Shown here: positions 34,108-45,949 of the stretch, in pieces
Layout: every line of letters starts with the position of its first letter
How positions within the stretch are numbered: the first letter of the stretch is position 1
Assembly: GCA_036924085.1 (NCBI GenBank)
Contig: JAVGWX010000002.1
Location: 45,378,666-45,442,665, forward strand
Reading direction: 5' to 3'
DNA length: 64,000 nucleotides
DNA from: Ariolimax columbianus
Taxonomy: Eukaryota; Mollusca; Gastropoda; Stylommatophora; Arionidae
Position numbers and translations under genes: made by a program
The notes under the pieces: generated by a model
The model's database searches: none
What the model was told of the DNA's origin: nothing
The model's input: only the letters and a program-made list of their open reading frames with translations

Positions 34108-34800
34108 CAGGGCCTGAAAGGGGAACAAAGACTAACAACACTGTAACCTGCTAGTAGTAGTTGCCCATCGCAAATGAAGATGGCGACTGCATCAGATTTG
34201 TTTGGCAGACATGTTTGTGCAGTCATATTCTAGATGTGAATTATTACCCTACCGCACGAGAGACATGTGGATGATGACGGTAGCCGGGCGTCCTATGTGA
34301 GGACCTTTTCGATGGCTTGCTTCTCCCTCGCTGCAATGGAGATTTTCTGCTCAGCCATGTGGGCATCTTGTGTGATCGCAGAGGACCAGACTGAGTGATC
34401 TGACGCAAGCTTGCAAGAGACAAACATCAATATGCAGGTCTTTCAAGGAGGACGTAAGGAAATCATTGTATCTTTTCTTCTGCCCGCCCAATAAACTCTT
34501 GCCTGTCCTTGAGTGCACCATTAAGGGGTTGCTAAGGCAGCCAGTACTCGGGCATGCAAACAAAATGCTCAGCCTCTTTCCTTTGGAACATTTTGTAGTT
34601 GGGTACCATGTCCTGCCAGTTGGTCTTGATCAGTCAACGCAGACAGCCCATGTGGAAGTGATTGATCTGCCTAGCATTACTGCTATTCAATGCCTAGGTC
34701 TCGCAAGCGTAGAGGAGGGTGGCAAGAATGATGGCACAATACACATGTCATAAGAAGCGTTGAACTGACTACTCAAACCTGTAGAAACTATCAGTCACAA
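34108..34800 (-). mobile_element. Family D repeat carrying an inserted LINE 3' fragment
   Basis: The outer parts (34108-34145 cagggcctgaaaggggaac; 34755-34795 gactactcaaacctgtagaa, then tcagtcacaag) match the two halves of the family D copy at 47190-47285, where they are contiguous. Between them (34145-34750) the minus strand encodes LINE sequence with GGQKKRYNDFLTSSLKDLHI, preceded by a decayed fragment resembling LYACET. Its 3' end is 'gatgcagtcgccatcttcat' followed by 'ttgcgatgggcaactact'. This is the same LINE family as 36902-39418. Confidence 0.65.
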
Positions 34801-35324
34801 GGAAAAGAAAAGACCTTTACACTCAATGGTTGGAGAGGGGTTACTAAGTCCAGTAACCACATTAGTAAAGAGTTATAAAAAGATGAGTCAGATCACACTG
34901 TGACAATATGCAAAGTTATTGAAAAAATAGAATGAGGCTGACATAGAGAGACAGTACTGGACATTTGAAGATGGTAGTATAGAAGAGAGTCAATAATCAG
35001 AAATGATAAACATCCCAAGGGGCAGACAGTTGTAGAAATCCATGTTTGTCTATGTCAGTCAGCATGGTACAGGAAGCGAGAGAGCAAATATTTTTCCAAG
35101 TAATCATGAATGCAATAGACAAATAAAAAGTATATGTATGTGTCCGAGTCAGTTTTGAGAAAGATAGTAAAGATTTAGCTAGTAGCAGCACTTAATTTTT
35201 GCCACAAATTATTTTTAAAGATAGTTTTTTAACAAACTGCCATTTGGGATGTTGTATTAGAAGAAACTTCATTTTAACAAGGTCTCAGCTTGTGCGAAGT
35301 AGCGTGACAGGTTCCGTGGTTTGC
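34801..35324. other. No gene seen
   Basis: Unrecognised sequence. Confidence 0.35.
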
Positions 35325-35445
35325 CATCCCTAACTTTTATACTGAGGTCACTTTACAATTGGGTAGACATGAGCATGACACAATTAAGCTATGCACCACA
35401 TTACTTTTGCATGAAGACATTGGCGCTCTAAATAAACTATGCCCT
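35325..35445 (-). mobile_element. SINE remnant (family F)
   Basis: 'gccatccctaacttttatac' then a decayed central block (tttacaattgggtagacatg) and 'cattggcgctctaaataaac' where the tRNA head would be. Old copy of the type at 28118. Confidence 0.45.
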
Positions 35446-35647
35446 TAAAAAAACAACAAAAAGCAAAATCAGTGGCTAATTTCTATTGCACAGATTGATA
35501 ATGACAAACTTAATGTTTATGGTTCTCTATATATATAATAGTTTTGTGAAATAGTCTACAATATTTACACAAAATCTGTTAATACAGAAATCAGAACAAA
35601 GAATATATCATAACGCTCAATTAAAAAATTCCTAAGAAAAGTATTTA

Positions 35648-35908
35648 AAAAGTAACCCATAGCATTACTGCCTTAGGGTTGTGAGGTGCTAGTGATCTCA
35701 CATTTCAAAGGCTCGGCTATATGAGGGCGGTAGCCATCTCCTCTCCCTCACCGTTTTTACTTCCCGGACTGAACTGGTACCGATTTAAGGCTGGGTGGAC
35801 CCGGAAGCCGTTGTGGTCTGAAAAAAAATTTCTGCCTAACTGGGGAATGAACCCAGGACCACTAAGATGCGAAGTCAGCTGGCTAACCCCTGCGCTTCAC
35901 AGCTCCCT
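35648..35908 (-). mobile_element. tRNA-derived SINE with 11-bp target duplication
   Basis: Bounded by aaaagtattta at 35637-35647 and 35909-35919. On the minus strand it runs from GGGAGCTGTGAAGCGCAGGG (decayed box A), through box B GGTTCATTCCCC, to the central block (read on plus as 'ggtaccgatttaaggctggg') and body 'aggctcggctatatgaggg'. It ends in GGGTTACTTTTT. Same family as 24286-24558, more diverged in the head. The 67-codon plus frame over it is accidental. Confidence 0.9.
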
Positions 35909-35919
35909 AAAAGTATTTA

Positions 35920-36109
35920 GGTGAAAAAATAATACAAAAAGTGTATGTGCCCACTCATATGCCAAACATTCAAGGCAAGGGCTAACAACCTTCTCCCGGA
36001 CAGAAATCAAAGACTATGTCTTGAGAGGAGGGAGCCAAATTCACCTATTAATTAAAGCGGTAATATATATATACAGATATGAGTGCTGCAATTGAAAACC
36101 ATACATTTT
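35920..36109. other. No gene seen
   Basis: Short unrecognised spacer. Confidence 0.35.
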
Positions 36110-36720
36110 TTCTTCAAAATTTATCAAGAAAAAGTGGCACACAACTGTTTTATGTTTCTATGTTGTCTCCATTGCATTCTATACAAGTCCCCTAGTGCCT
36201 ACAAAAAGCATGGATTCCTCTAGGAAAAGTCTTTTGGTCACTCACACATGCACCATCTGCTGCACCTCTTCATCAGATTTGAAAGTTTTTCCTCCCAATG
36301 TCTCTTTGAGTGGTCCAAAGACAGTCATCAGTTTGGGCAAGGTGTGGTGAGTATGGCAGATGTGGACGATACTCAAAGTGCAGGTACTCAATGGTTACAA
36401 TCATTGTACGGACAGTATAGGGGCATTGTCATGCTGCAACATGACACATGTACTCAGAATCCATACCGTTTGAATTTGATTGCGTATCAAAAATGATTCC
36501 TAAAAAGATCTGCGTAATGTCACTGATGATAGCGTTTTCCACTTGGCATGCATCTAAAATAATGACTGGTCCATCCCAAAAAGAAAGCCAGCATAACCTT
36601 TTCTGCAGATGTACAGAACTTCTTCGGTTTTGGGTGAGGGGGGATGGTGCCATTCCTTGCTCGCTCTGTTTGGTTCTAGCTGGTAGTAAAACTAGGCTTC
36701 ACTTCCATTAACAATTCTTA
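36110..36720 (-). pseudogene. Mariner transposase relic
   Basis: Minus-strand pieces in order: EWHHPPSPKPKKFCTSAEKV, MLAFF with WDGPVII, then a gap. Next are YLHFEYRPHLPYSPHLAQTD, where HPPYSPDLAPSD is usual and the third catalytic Asp is kept, DQKTFLEES and a decayed GTRGL (for GIKKL). It is split by stops and at least three frame changes; the N-terminus and inverted repeats are not seen. Confidence 0.75.
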
Positions 36721-36901
36721 TTAGGAAACCTTTACCTTCTACTTTGCATAATATTCATTGTTACACTGAGAAGCGACAAGGGAAGGTTGTGCATGAAACT
36801 AGCATGTAAACTTTCAATTAAACTGTATATTTCAAAGAAAAAAAGCACGGGGAGCCAAAATGGGAAAGATATAAGACGGCCAAAATAACATGGTCATCTA
36901 A

Positions 36902-39418
36902 TAATAGCTGTCCATCGTTGTCGATGAGGACCGCCGACATCATCCTTGTCACAGATTTCCCTGTTGGGTGTGGGTGCGCATGTGGCTGAACAGGCCAATG
37001 CGAGCACGAAAACATCTGCTACATATCGGGCACACGAGGTTTGTAGAAGGGGATGGCGTTCCCGCTGTTCGGGATTTCCGGGTCTCGCGTCTGCTCTGGG
37101 CTTTCACAACACGGTCCTCTTCGCCGGTAGCTACACCCGATTTGACTGCGCTTCTCCAGTCAGATCTGTTTTGCACAAGACATTCCCAGGTGTCGATGTC
37201 TATCTGGCAACTTTTCAGTGAGTCATCCCTCTCTCAGCTCGCCGTAGAGAAGCTTCTTTGGGAGCCGCTCGTCTGACATACGGACATGGTGTCTGGCCCA
37301 TCCTAGTTGTGCTTTTTCTAGCAGTGCATGGATGCTGAGCATGTTAGCCCTCGAGAGAACCTCGATGTCAGTGACACGATCTTGCCATCGGATGTAGAAT
37401 ATTCGCCTCAGGCAACCGGTGTGGAAGTGGTTTAACCTCCTTGCATGTCCAGAGTATACAGTCCAGCTTTCGCAAGCGTATAGTAGGGTTGGAATGATGG
37501 TTTCACGGTAGACTTTGAGTTTGGTCTTGACGCTGATGCCACGACGTGCCCAGACCATCGAGCGCATTCTACCAAAGGCTGTACTGGCCTTTGCTATTCT
37601 GCTTGCCACCTCATCATCTAGGCTGACAGATCTCGACAGCGTGCTGCCCAGATATGTGAATTTGTCTACGACATTCAGTGTCTGCCCGCTGACTGTAGTC
37701 TCTGGTTTTGTGTACAGCATGCCTCTGTTTTTTTGGCATTTTTGGTCAGGCCAAAATTTTTGCATGCGGCAGAGAACCGGTTCATTCCAACCTGCATGTT
37801 CAGTTCTGAGTTGCTCATTAGAGCGCAGTCATCAGCAAATACAAGTTCCCTGATTATGTCGCCAGCCACTTTGGTTTTGGCCTTCATTCTTCTGGGATTG
37901 AGTAACTTGCCATCTATGCGGTACTTTATGGGTATTCCAAGCTCCAGTGATCTGAAGGCGTCTATCATCGTGGCCGCTAACATCATGCTGAACAAAGTCG
38001 GGGCGAGTACACATCCTTGTTTTACTCCGTTTGACACTAGAAACGTTTTAGAGATTGCACCGCTGTCCAGTACACGAGCACACATGCCTTCGTGTTTCAC
38101 CATGGTTATGAACTTGTTGAGGCAGCCAAACTTGGACATTATCATCCACAGCCCTCCTCTGTTTACTGTATCAAATGCCTTTGTCAAATCAATAAATGTG
38201 GTGTACAAGGCCTGATTTTGTTCCTGACACTTCTCTTGTACTTGGCGAGCGGGAAAAATCATGTCCACTGTTCCTCTTCTGGCTCTGAATCCACATTGGC
38301 TTTCTGGGAGGAGGTGGCTTAATTCAAGGTGTTTGTTGAGCCTGTTTGGCAGTAAGCGCGCTAGGATCTTGCCTGCTACAGAGAGTAGCGATATTCCACG
38401 ATGATTGTCGCATTCTTGATGGTTGCCTTTTCTTTTATACAGGTGAACGATTGAGGCGTCCTTTAGCTCCTGCGGAATTTTTCCTTCAGCCCACATGTGG
38501 CAGAAGAGTTTAGTGATCCTTCTGGTGAGGGATGGGCCAACTGTCTTATATACCTCTGCTGGTATTGCATCGGCTCCTGGAGCTTTTCCTATAGATAGTG
38601 AACTGATTGCCCTGTCGACTTCCTCCTCAGTGATAACTTCATCCAACGCCAGGTTCAGTTCTACCTGCGGCATTCGCCGGATGGCCTCTTCATTTATGGA
38701 CGATGGGTGGTTTAGTATTTTGCAGAAGTGGTCTGCCCATCTGTCTAGAATTTGAACCTTATCTGTTAGCAGTGCCCCATCCGCACTGCAAACTGGAGTA
38801 TTACTAGAGGACTGCGGGCCATAGAGAGCTTTCAGTGCCTCGTAAAACCGTTTGGTGTCATGGCGCTCGGCGAACATCTCAATTTCGTCAGCTCTTTTGC
38901 TGAGCCAGGAGTCTTGCATCTCTCTAAGCCTGGTCTGGACAGCTTTTGCTGCCGGAGATGGTGTGCCCCCTGGTATTCCCTGTGTGCTTCATGTTTTGCA
39001 TCGAGAAGGCCCTGTATTTCCAGATCTTTCTCATCAAACCAGTCCTTACGCTTGCGCGTGAGTGGGCCAATGTGTTAAACAGCTGTATCGTAGAGTGTGT
39101 TTCTCAATGATGCCCAGTTCTCTTCAATGTCGTTCTTTTCAAAACGAAGCTCAGATAGTCTGCCCTCAAGCTCTTCCTGGAAGCCTCCTGTGGGTTCGTA
39201 TTTCAGCTGAGAGACATTTAGCCTCCTCGGTGGTTTCTTTCCCTGTGGGCGCATTTTGGGTTGGATCTTGAAGTTTAGCTTGGCAATGACAAGTCGACGG
39301 TCGGTCCAACATTCTGCACCACACATGCTCTTCGTTACCATAGCATCCGCTCGATCCCTACATCTGATGATAATGTAGTCAATGAGGTGCCAGTGGCGGG
39401 ACCTTGGATGCATCCATG
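36902..39418 (-). mobile_element. LINE (RTE-type, C2H2 C-terminus), 5'-truncated
   Basis: Target duplication of 11 bp, tggtcatctaa, at 36891-36901 and 39419-39429. From the high end: endonuclease C-terminus TTWMHPRSRHWHLIDYIIIR and CGAECWTDRRLV (39425-39300), where the catalytic His of TDHRLV is Arg. A 414-codon frame follows (38919-37675) with the whole RT. Its blocks are SIGKAPGADAIPAEVYK, GISLLSVAGKILA, ESQCGFRARRGTVDMIF, TTFIDLTKAFDTVN, GVKQGCVLAPTLF and LVFADDCALM (catalytic FADD intact). A frameshift near 37700 leads to TYLGSTLS, LLYACESWTVY, LRRIFYIRWQDRVTDIEVL and LGWARHHVRM. A last frame has VCPICSRCFRARIGLFSHMR (C2H2 finger). The RT is well preserved but the copy lacks its 5' end and active endonuclease. 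Confidence 0.92.
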
Positions 39419-39429
39419 TGGTCATCTAA

Positions 39430-39654
39430 AGTATGGTAAAAAAGACAAGACATTTGAAGTAGTTCAACATCATTTCTACTAGGTAGGACACATGATAATG
39501 ATATATCAAATCCTATGACTACATTTTTTAAATTTTAAACATAAATGTTCAATTTTAAAGCAAGGAGAAATTTGATCTAAATGGTTTTCATTTGCAGCAC
39601 TCTTGTCTGTATGTGTGTGACCAACAATAAAAAATATATGGGGAAATGAGAGCA
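39430..39654. repeat. Dispersed repeat, paralogous to 44750-44965
   Basis: 'gtagttcaacatcatttcta' then 'ctaggtaggacacatgataa' and 'aaacataaatgtt' match the segment at 44850-44960 in order. The part left of the LINE (36860-36890, 'gatataagacggccaaaata') matches 44788-44810. The LINE was therefore inserted into a pre-existing repeat. Confidence 0.7.
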
Positions 39655-39955
39655 CTAAGACGCTAGTACATTCAGGCACAACATACTGACCAGGACCACT
39701 ACCTCTCTTCCATATAACACTCCCTGGAAACAGGTTGTTTTCAAGATAATTTGACTGACGAGATGTGGATTGATGTGATCTCCGTAGTAGTAAGCATCGC
39801 GCAGTCAAAGCCAAGCATAACTCAATCGCAGTCCACTTTTATCAGCATGCTCTGGATGTGAGGAAAGCTACTACAACCCGCCATTTAATGCCCTTTTCAG
39901 GGCACACAAAAGAGTAAACTTACTTACTGTAGGCATTAAACAGCAAAAACATAAA
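39655..39955 (+). mobile_element. Family C dispersed element
   Basis: 'caggcacaacatactgacca' head (shared with family B), ctccctggaaacaggttgtt, atcagcatgctctggatgtg, then hairpin GCCCTTTTCAGGGC with cacaaaagagtaaac and a tail that includes gcattaaacagcaaaaacat. Non-coding. No clear target duplication. Confidence 0.75.
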
Positions 39956-40084
39956 TAACTATTATATATATATTATTAGAGCAGGGGGATATGATATTTA
40001 GTTTTGAGATTGCAGGCCAAATCCGGTCAGCAGGTTGCTGATACCTGATTTAAAACAATGTTTCAACGTACAGTTTACAAAGTT

Positions 40085-40270
40085 TTGGAGGAAAGGCCTT
40101 GGGCACAGCACACAAATGGTGGAGATAGTTGCAGGCATCTGGAGACATGGGTTCAAATCCAGGTGCAGCAGAAGTTATATTATATTGAGTGTGGAATAAA
40201 ATCCTAGCCTTCACACTGCATGACTGTCGTGGCACATACCATTTATTCTTCAGCCATATAAATCTCCCAA
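40085..40270 (+). mobile_element. Decayed tRNA-derived SINE
   Basis: tRNA-like stretch ending in box B GGGTTCAAATCC (40147-40158) preceded by 'gttgcaggcatctggagaca'; then a body 'gtcgtggcacataccattta'. The open minus frame across this region (158 codons) has no domain and partly reads the SINE backwards. Confidence 0.5.
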
Positions 40271-40534
40271 GAACACAACAAAAAAAAGATGCAGTAATGA
40301 CAGCGTTTAAAAATATGAAAACAAGAGTTAAAACACAAAATTTATTTGCTAAAAAAAAAGGACACATGATAGAACACAATAGGTACAATAATACAATACA
40401 ATTATCCACACAGAAACACAATTCACTCTTGGCAATAAATAACATTAGTTCATACACACTTGTTCTTCCTTGTTCAATAATGAAGCACAGGACAGCCACT
40501 TCAGCTTGCCTGCTTAGAAGAAGCATATCTCAGT

Positions 40535-40625
40535 GCTTATATGTACTCCTGCAGCAGTGGTTTCTGTAGCAATTCCTTTTATATAAGGTTGGTTGCTAAT
40601 CCCATGAACTTAATGCAAATGTGGA
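40535..40625. repeat. Family E dispersed repeat
   Basis: 'actcctgcagcagtggtttc', tgtagcaatt, ggttgctaatcccatgaac. Partial copy of the repeat seen at 17340 and 22260. Confidence 0.5.
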
Positions 40626-41425
40626 CAAAAAAATATACACAGTCAGAAAATACTGATTTATGCAAAACAGATTTGTTTGACAATTACACATTTATTTTGA
40701 TGATTTTAAAAAATATAATTTCATTACACATAAAAATATGAGTTCTTTTGTCTTTATACAAAATATATATCGCCATATAAAACAGCCAATCAACAATAGT
40801 ACAACATAGAATCAGAAGATTCAGAGAAGAGAGTGCAGACTGTTAGCACTGCACTACTATGACTGACTGAAAATGCTTGTAAATTATTACAATACAAGAA
40901 CATGAGTCGAAGAACAATCATGAAATGGTAAAATTCAGCTTCCTTTTCTTCTTGTCCTTTTGGTTTCTTTAATATGATGTTCCTAATAAGTTTTTGTATG
41001 ATCTACTTTATCTTTGTTGTAAGGAAGAGTGAAAACATGTAATGTTTGCTGTTCTTGGATACTGCTTTGCTGATGGGTTACGGGATGAACTGAACTGAAC
41101 TGAATTCTGATTCTATAGGAAAACTTGGTAACACTATAACTATTCATATTTTGTTCTATTTTCTAGTTCCCAACATAGGACTCCAGTTGCCATGGGCTCC
41201 TTTCCCATTTCTCTTCACCAGGTGGGTTTTTTTGTGTGGCTTCTTCACTATTATTTTCCTGTGGGTTCCAATCAAGTCTATTTCTGGCTATACTATTTGG
41301 ATATTTATAAAAGATGATGAAGACAAACTTGTCTGCACATCTAACTTAATTGTATTGCACAAAAGTTTTGCCGGTAAAGAAAGGCACTGACCAGATAATA
41401 TGCCATAAACTTACATTTACCTGCT
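40626..41425. other. No gene seen
   Basis: AT-rich. A short run of the pentamer 'ctgaa' (actgaactgaactgaa) lies at about 41090-41106. A 79-codon plus frame at 41151 has no recognisable motif. Confidence 0.4.
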
Positions 41426-41429
41426 GAGG

Positions 41430-41722
41430 ACAGGAACAATGAGTAATCAGGGCCAGGTGAAACATACAGATCAAGACCCCACTTAATGTCCTAATTTGTA
41501 CTCCTGAAACAGACTGTGCCATGCACGATCAACGAGGTGGGAATCATCAATCTAATCCCCTTAGTGGTGAATTTACTGAGAAATCTAGGAATTGCACTAC
41601 AATAAAGAGAATCCTGGTTCATCCTCCTAAGTATGCCTCGGGATGTAAGAAGAGCCACTGTAACCCATTACAAAAGAAACGTCGTTAACTCAGCACTAGT
41701 AGCTCCGAACAGAAACAATTAA
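41430..41722 (+). mobile_element. Family B dispersed element
   Basis: Second B copy: gggccaggtgaaacatacag, atcaagaccccact, ctcctgaaacagactgtg, agaagagccactgtaaccc, gttaactcagca and a gaacagaaacaat tail. Same orientation as 13200-13570. Confidence 0.65.
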
Positions 41723-41923
41723 TGTTGACATGTTTCCGGTCTGGATCCCTGGATTTCATATTAGGGAGGAAAGAACAGACCTGCTGCATTTTTTTTGCAT
41801 GTTGAAAGAGAGATTGAGTATGGTTCTTCAATGGTGAGTAGTTCTTCAATGGTAACATGACTTTATCATGTAAACAAAAGCTCTACACAAACCAGCTAAA
41901 TAAGTGCAAAAAACTCTTTGTTG

Positions 41924-44208
41924 TAGACTTCTAGTAAGGTGACTTGCTGCCAGCTTCTAATAAGATGACACGCTGCAAGTAACATGACTCGATGCAAACT
42001 TCTAGTAACATGAATTGCTGCAGACTTCAAGTAAGATGAATTGCTGCAGACTTCAAGTAAGATAACTTGCTGCAGACTTCTAGTAAGATGACTCGCTACA
42101 GACTTCTAGTAAGATGAATTGCTACAGGCTTGTAGTAAGATGACTTGCTGCAGACTTCTAGTAAGATGATTCGCTGCAGGCTTCTAGTAAGATGACTCGC
42201 TGCAGGCTTCTAGTAAGATGACTCGCTACAGACTTCTAGTAAGATGAATTGCTACAGGCTTGTAGTAAGATGAATTGCTACAAGCTTGTAGTAAGATGAC
42301 TTGCTGCAGACTTCTAGTAAGATGACTCGCTACAGGCTTCTAGTAAGATGACTCGCTGCAGACTTCTAGTAAGATGACTTGCTGCAGACTTCTAGTAAGA
42401 TGAATTGCTACAGACTTGTAGTAAGATGACTCGCTACAGACTTCTAGTAAGATGAATTGCTACAGACTTCTAGTAAGATGACTTGCTACAGACTTCTAGT
42501 AAGATGACTCGCTACAGACTTCTAGTAAGATGACTTGCTGCAGGCTTCTAGTAAGATGAATTGCTACAGGCTTGTAGTAAGATGACTTGCTGCAGACTTC
42601 TAGTAAGATGACTCGCTACAGGCTTCTAGTAAGATGACTTGCTGCAGACTTCTAGTAAGATGAATTGCTACAGGCTTGTAGTAAGATGACTCGCTACAGA
42701 CTTCTAGTAAGATGAATTGCTACAAGCTTGTAGTAAGATGACTTGCTGCAGACTTCTAGTAAGATGACTCGCTACAGGCTTCTAGTAAGATGACTTGCTG
42801 CAGACTTCTAGTAAGATGACTTGCTGCAGACTTCTAGTAAGATGAATTGCTACAGACTTGTAGTAAGATGACTCGCTACAGACTTCTAGTAAGATGAATT
42901 GCTACAGACTTCTAGTAAGATGACTTGCTACAGACTTCTAGTAAGATGACTCGCTACAGACTTCTAGTAAGATGACTTGCTGCAGGCTTCTAGTAAGATG
43001 AATTGCTACAGGCTTGTAGTAAGATGACTTGCTGCAGACTTCTAGTAAGATGACTCGCTACAGGCTTCTAGTAAGATGACTTGCTGCAGACTTCTAGTAA
43101 GATGAATTGCTACAGGCTTGTAGTAAGATGACTCGCTACAGACTTCTAGTAAGATGAATTGCTGCAGACTTCTATTAAGATGACTTGCTACAGACTTTTA
43201 GTAAGATGACTCGCTACAGACTTCTAGTAAGATGACTTGCTACAGACTTCTAGTAAGATGACTCGCTACAGACTTCTAGTAAGATGACTCGCTACAGGCT
43301 TCTAGTAAGATGAATTGCTACAGGCTTCTAGTAAGATGACTTGCTGCAGACTTCTAGTAAGATGACTCGCTACAGACTTCTAGTAAGATGACTTGCTACA
43401 GGCTTCTAGTAAGATGACTTGCTGCAGACTTCTAGTAAGATGACTTGCTGCAGACTTCTAGTAAGATGACCCGCTACAGACTTCTAGTAAGATGACTTGC
43501 TGCAGGCTTCTAGTAAGATGAATTGCTACAGGCTTCTAGTAAGATGACTCGCTGCAGGCTTCTAGTAAGATGACTTGCTGCAGGCTTCTAGTAAGATGAC
43601 TCGCTACAGGCTTCTAGTAAGATGACTTGCTGCAGTCTTCTAGTAAGATGACTCGCTGCAGGCTTCTAGTAAGATGACTCGCTGCAGGCTTCTAGTAAGA
43701 TGACTTGCTACAGGCTTCTAGTAAGATGACTTGCTGCAGGCTTCTAGTAAGATGACTCGCTGCAGGCTTCTAGTAAGATGACTCGCTGCAGGCTTGTAGT
43801 AAGATGACTTGCTACAGGCTTCTAGTAAGATGAATTGCTACAGGCTTCTAGTAAGATGACTCGCTGCAGGCTTCTAGTAAGATGACTTGCTGCAGGCTTC
43901 TAGTAAGATGACTCGCTACAGGCTTCTAGTAAGATGACTTGCTGCAGTCTTCTAGTAAGATGACTCGCTGCAGGCTTCTAGTAAGATGACTCGCTACAGG
44001 CTTCTAGTAAGATGACTTGCTGCAGTCTTCTAGTAAGATGACTCGCTGCAGGCTTCTAGTAAGATGACTCGCTGCAGGCTTCTAGTAAGATGACTTGCTG
44101 CAGGCTTCTAGTAAGATGACTCGCTGCAGGCTTCTAGTAAGATGACTCGCTGCAGGCTTGTAGTAAGATGACTTGCTACAGGCTTCTAGTAAGATGACTT
44201 GCTGCAGA
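41924..44208. repeat. 26-bp satellite array with higher-order repeats, about 87 units
   Basis: About 2.28 kb of head-to-tail 26-bp units of the form cttctagtaagatgac.ygct followed by rcagr. Units vary almost only at a few positions (gaCTtg, gaCTcg or gaATtg; gctGcag or gctAcag; cttCtag or cttGtag). The unit pattern repeats over 442 bp (17 units): 42301 onward is copied from 42743 up to about 43160. In the right part it repeats over 312 bp (12 units): 43543 and 43855, with the rare gcagtcttc unit at 43632 and 43944. The left edge is more diverged (ctaataagatgacacg). 26 is not a multiple of 3 and no frame stays open, so it is non-coding. Confidence 0.95.
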
Positions 44209-44749
44209 GCTCTTGATAGAGCAAAAGAAACGAAAGAATGATGATTGTTGATATTGTACAATAATGCTTTTTATTTATATTAGTTGGTTGCCCATAGTAA
44301 GCGATGATGCGAAACCATCAGATGATTTAAAGTCTTGATAATATAACGAGCTGTATTTGGATTATAGCGAAGAAGAAGCTGCGCTGGTCATTGAGAGGTG
44401 AGTGTCTTATCTCTTGACCACAGTGACCCCTTAAATATTATTTATATACAATGCCCTGATAACAGGGAATGGAAGATGTATTTTAAAAAAACAAAATGAA
44501 AGAATCACAGAGGATAAAAAACAAGATTCTAATAAAACATAATAACAAACAAGTATTTAACAGTGAGAAAAAGTATTGCTGTGCAATAAGAACCAGTAAT
44601 GTTATAGTGATGAGAAACTGGGCAATGTATAAACAAACCGAAAGATTAATTACAAGGACAAAATTACGGTTAATGAAGAGATAGCTATTCCTTCCAGGGA
44701 CAGCTAATAAAACAAATGAGGGAAAGAGACTTTGGAAAACACTGATCAA
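44209..44749. other. No gene seen
   Basis: AT-rich sequence to the right of the satellite. Nothing recognised. Confidence 0.4.
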
Positions 44750-44965
44750 TCAAGGGAAAAGAAGTATAATCAGACACGAGAGGGAAGATTTAAGAAGGTC
44801 AAGATAACACGAGCATTGGAAATGTATTGGAATGGTCAAAGACAAACTACTTGAAGTGGTTGAGCATCATTTCTACTAGGTATGATACATGATAATGATA
44901 TTTAATATCTAATCCTCTGACATTTAAAAAAATTAAAAACATAAATGTGTCGGTTGATTTACAAG
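44750..44965. repeat. Dispersed repeat, uninterrupted paralogue of the LINE target at 36.9/39.4 kb
   Basis: Reads continuously gatttaagaaggtcaagata through cacgagcatt to cttgaagtggttgagcatca, tttctactaggtatgatac and acataaatgtgtc. The same sequence is split by the LINE at 36902-39418. Confidence 0.7.
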
Positions 44966-45945
44966 CAAAGAGAAATATGAAAAACTCAAAAAATGAATTA
45001 AAAATTAACAAATTAAAATTTTAAACAACTTGAAGACCAGAAATTAATTATTTTCAGAGAACCACATATTTAGTTTTAATTTACACTGTAAATATAAAGT
45101 ATTTATTGTAAGAAATTTTACTGCAAGGCTGTGGACACAAATTAAATTAATGCAGCGTGTGCTTTTGCAGGCCCAAGTAGCTAACACAAAGTAAATGCAA
45201 TGGGAGGTGCTAATGGCGGCTCTATGGATGATACACATGATAATGGGACCAATGTCACACTGACTGAGAGCAAGTCATAATAAGTGGCTAGCAGTGTCGT
45301 CGGGATTTGAAAGAATGCTCTAGAAACAATGCCTCATATATGATACAAGAATAAAAGAGTGAATAACTGTTTCCTGAGGATCAGAAGAAGTGATTATGAT
45401 CATAGTGTTTATCATCAACACCTAAAATAGGCTGCTGTAACAGAGCCATGTTTCCAGGTGCACGTCATGGGTACAAAGTGAGATATTGGTCAGTGCATCA
45501 CACCTATAAATTCATGTATACCTTAAGACTACATAAGAAAAGTTACAACAACAGTGCCTATCAGCACACTGACATGATATGCTCAGTATATATTACGTAA
45601 CATGGTCAAAATCATACACATGAATTGGTCAGCATAATTTACTTGCACTTTTCCCTCCCAATGTCATAAGAACAATATTGTGCAACAATCAACTACCATC
45701 TATTTTGAGCAGCGTTCTTGAGCTCCGCTGATTTGCATTGACTTCCTCTTCCACTGTTCTTAGCTCAATATTCTTTGACCTTCCAATTCTTCCTTTTCCC
45801 TGTGGGTTACAATGCAGCATATTCACAAGATATGTTGAGCAGGTCACAAGTTTCTTTTTATTTTCAGATACAAAAAAACACTCAAAAGCACAGGTAGCAA
45901 ATGTTCAAAATGGGAAATTGCCAAAAAGGTGGAACATAATGATCA
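44966..45945. other. No gene seen
   Basis: AT-rich. Nothing recognised. Confidence 0.4.
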
Positions 45946-45949
45946 AGAT

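Noticed and set aside
37515..38322. Plus-strand open frames opposite the LINE at 36902-39418
   Set aside because: They are antisense shadows of the RT frame on the minus strand.
40050..40526. 158-codon minus-strand open frame
   Set aside because: No domain, low-complexity hydrophobic content, overlaps a decayed tRNA-derived SINE read backwards, and no splice or start context.
41924..44208. CRISPR-like array
   Set aside because: Units are contiguous 26-bp repeats without unique spacers in a eukaryotic context; it is a satellite.
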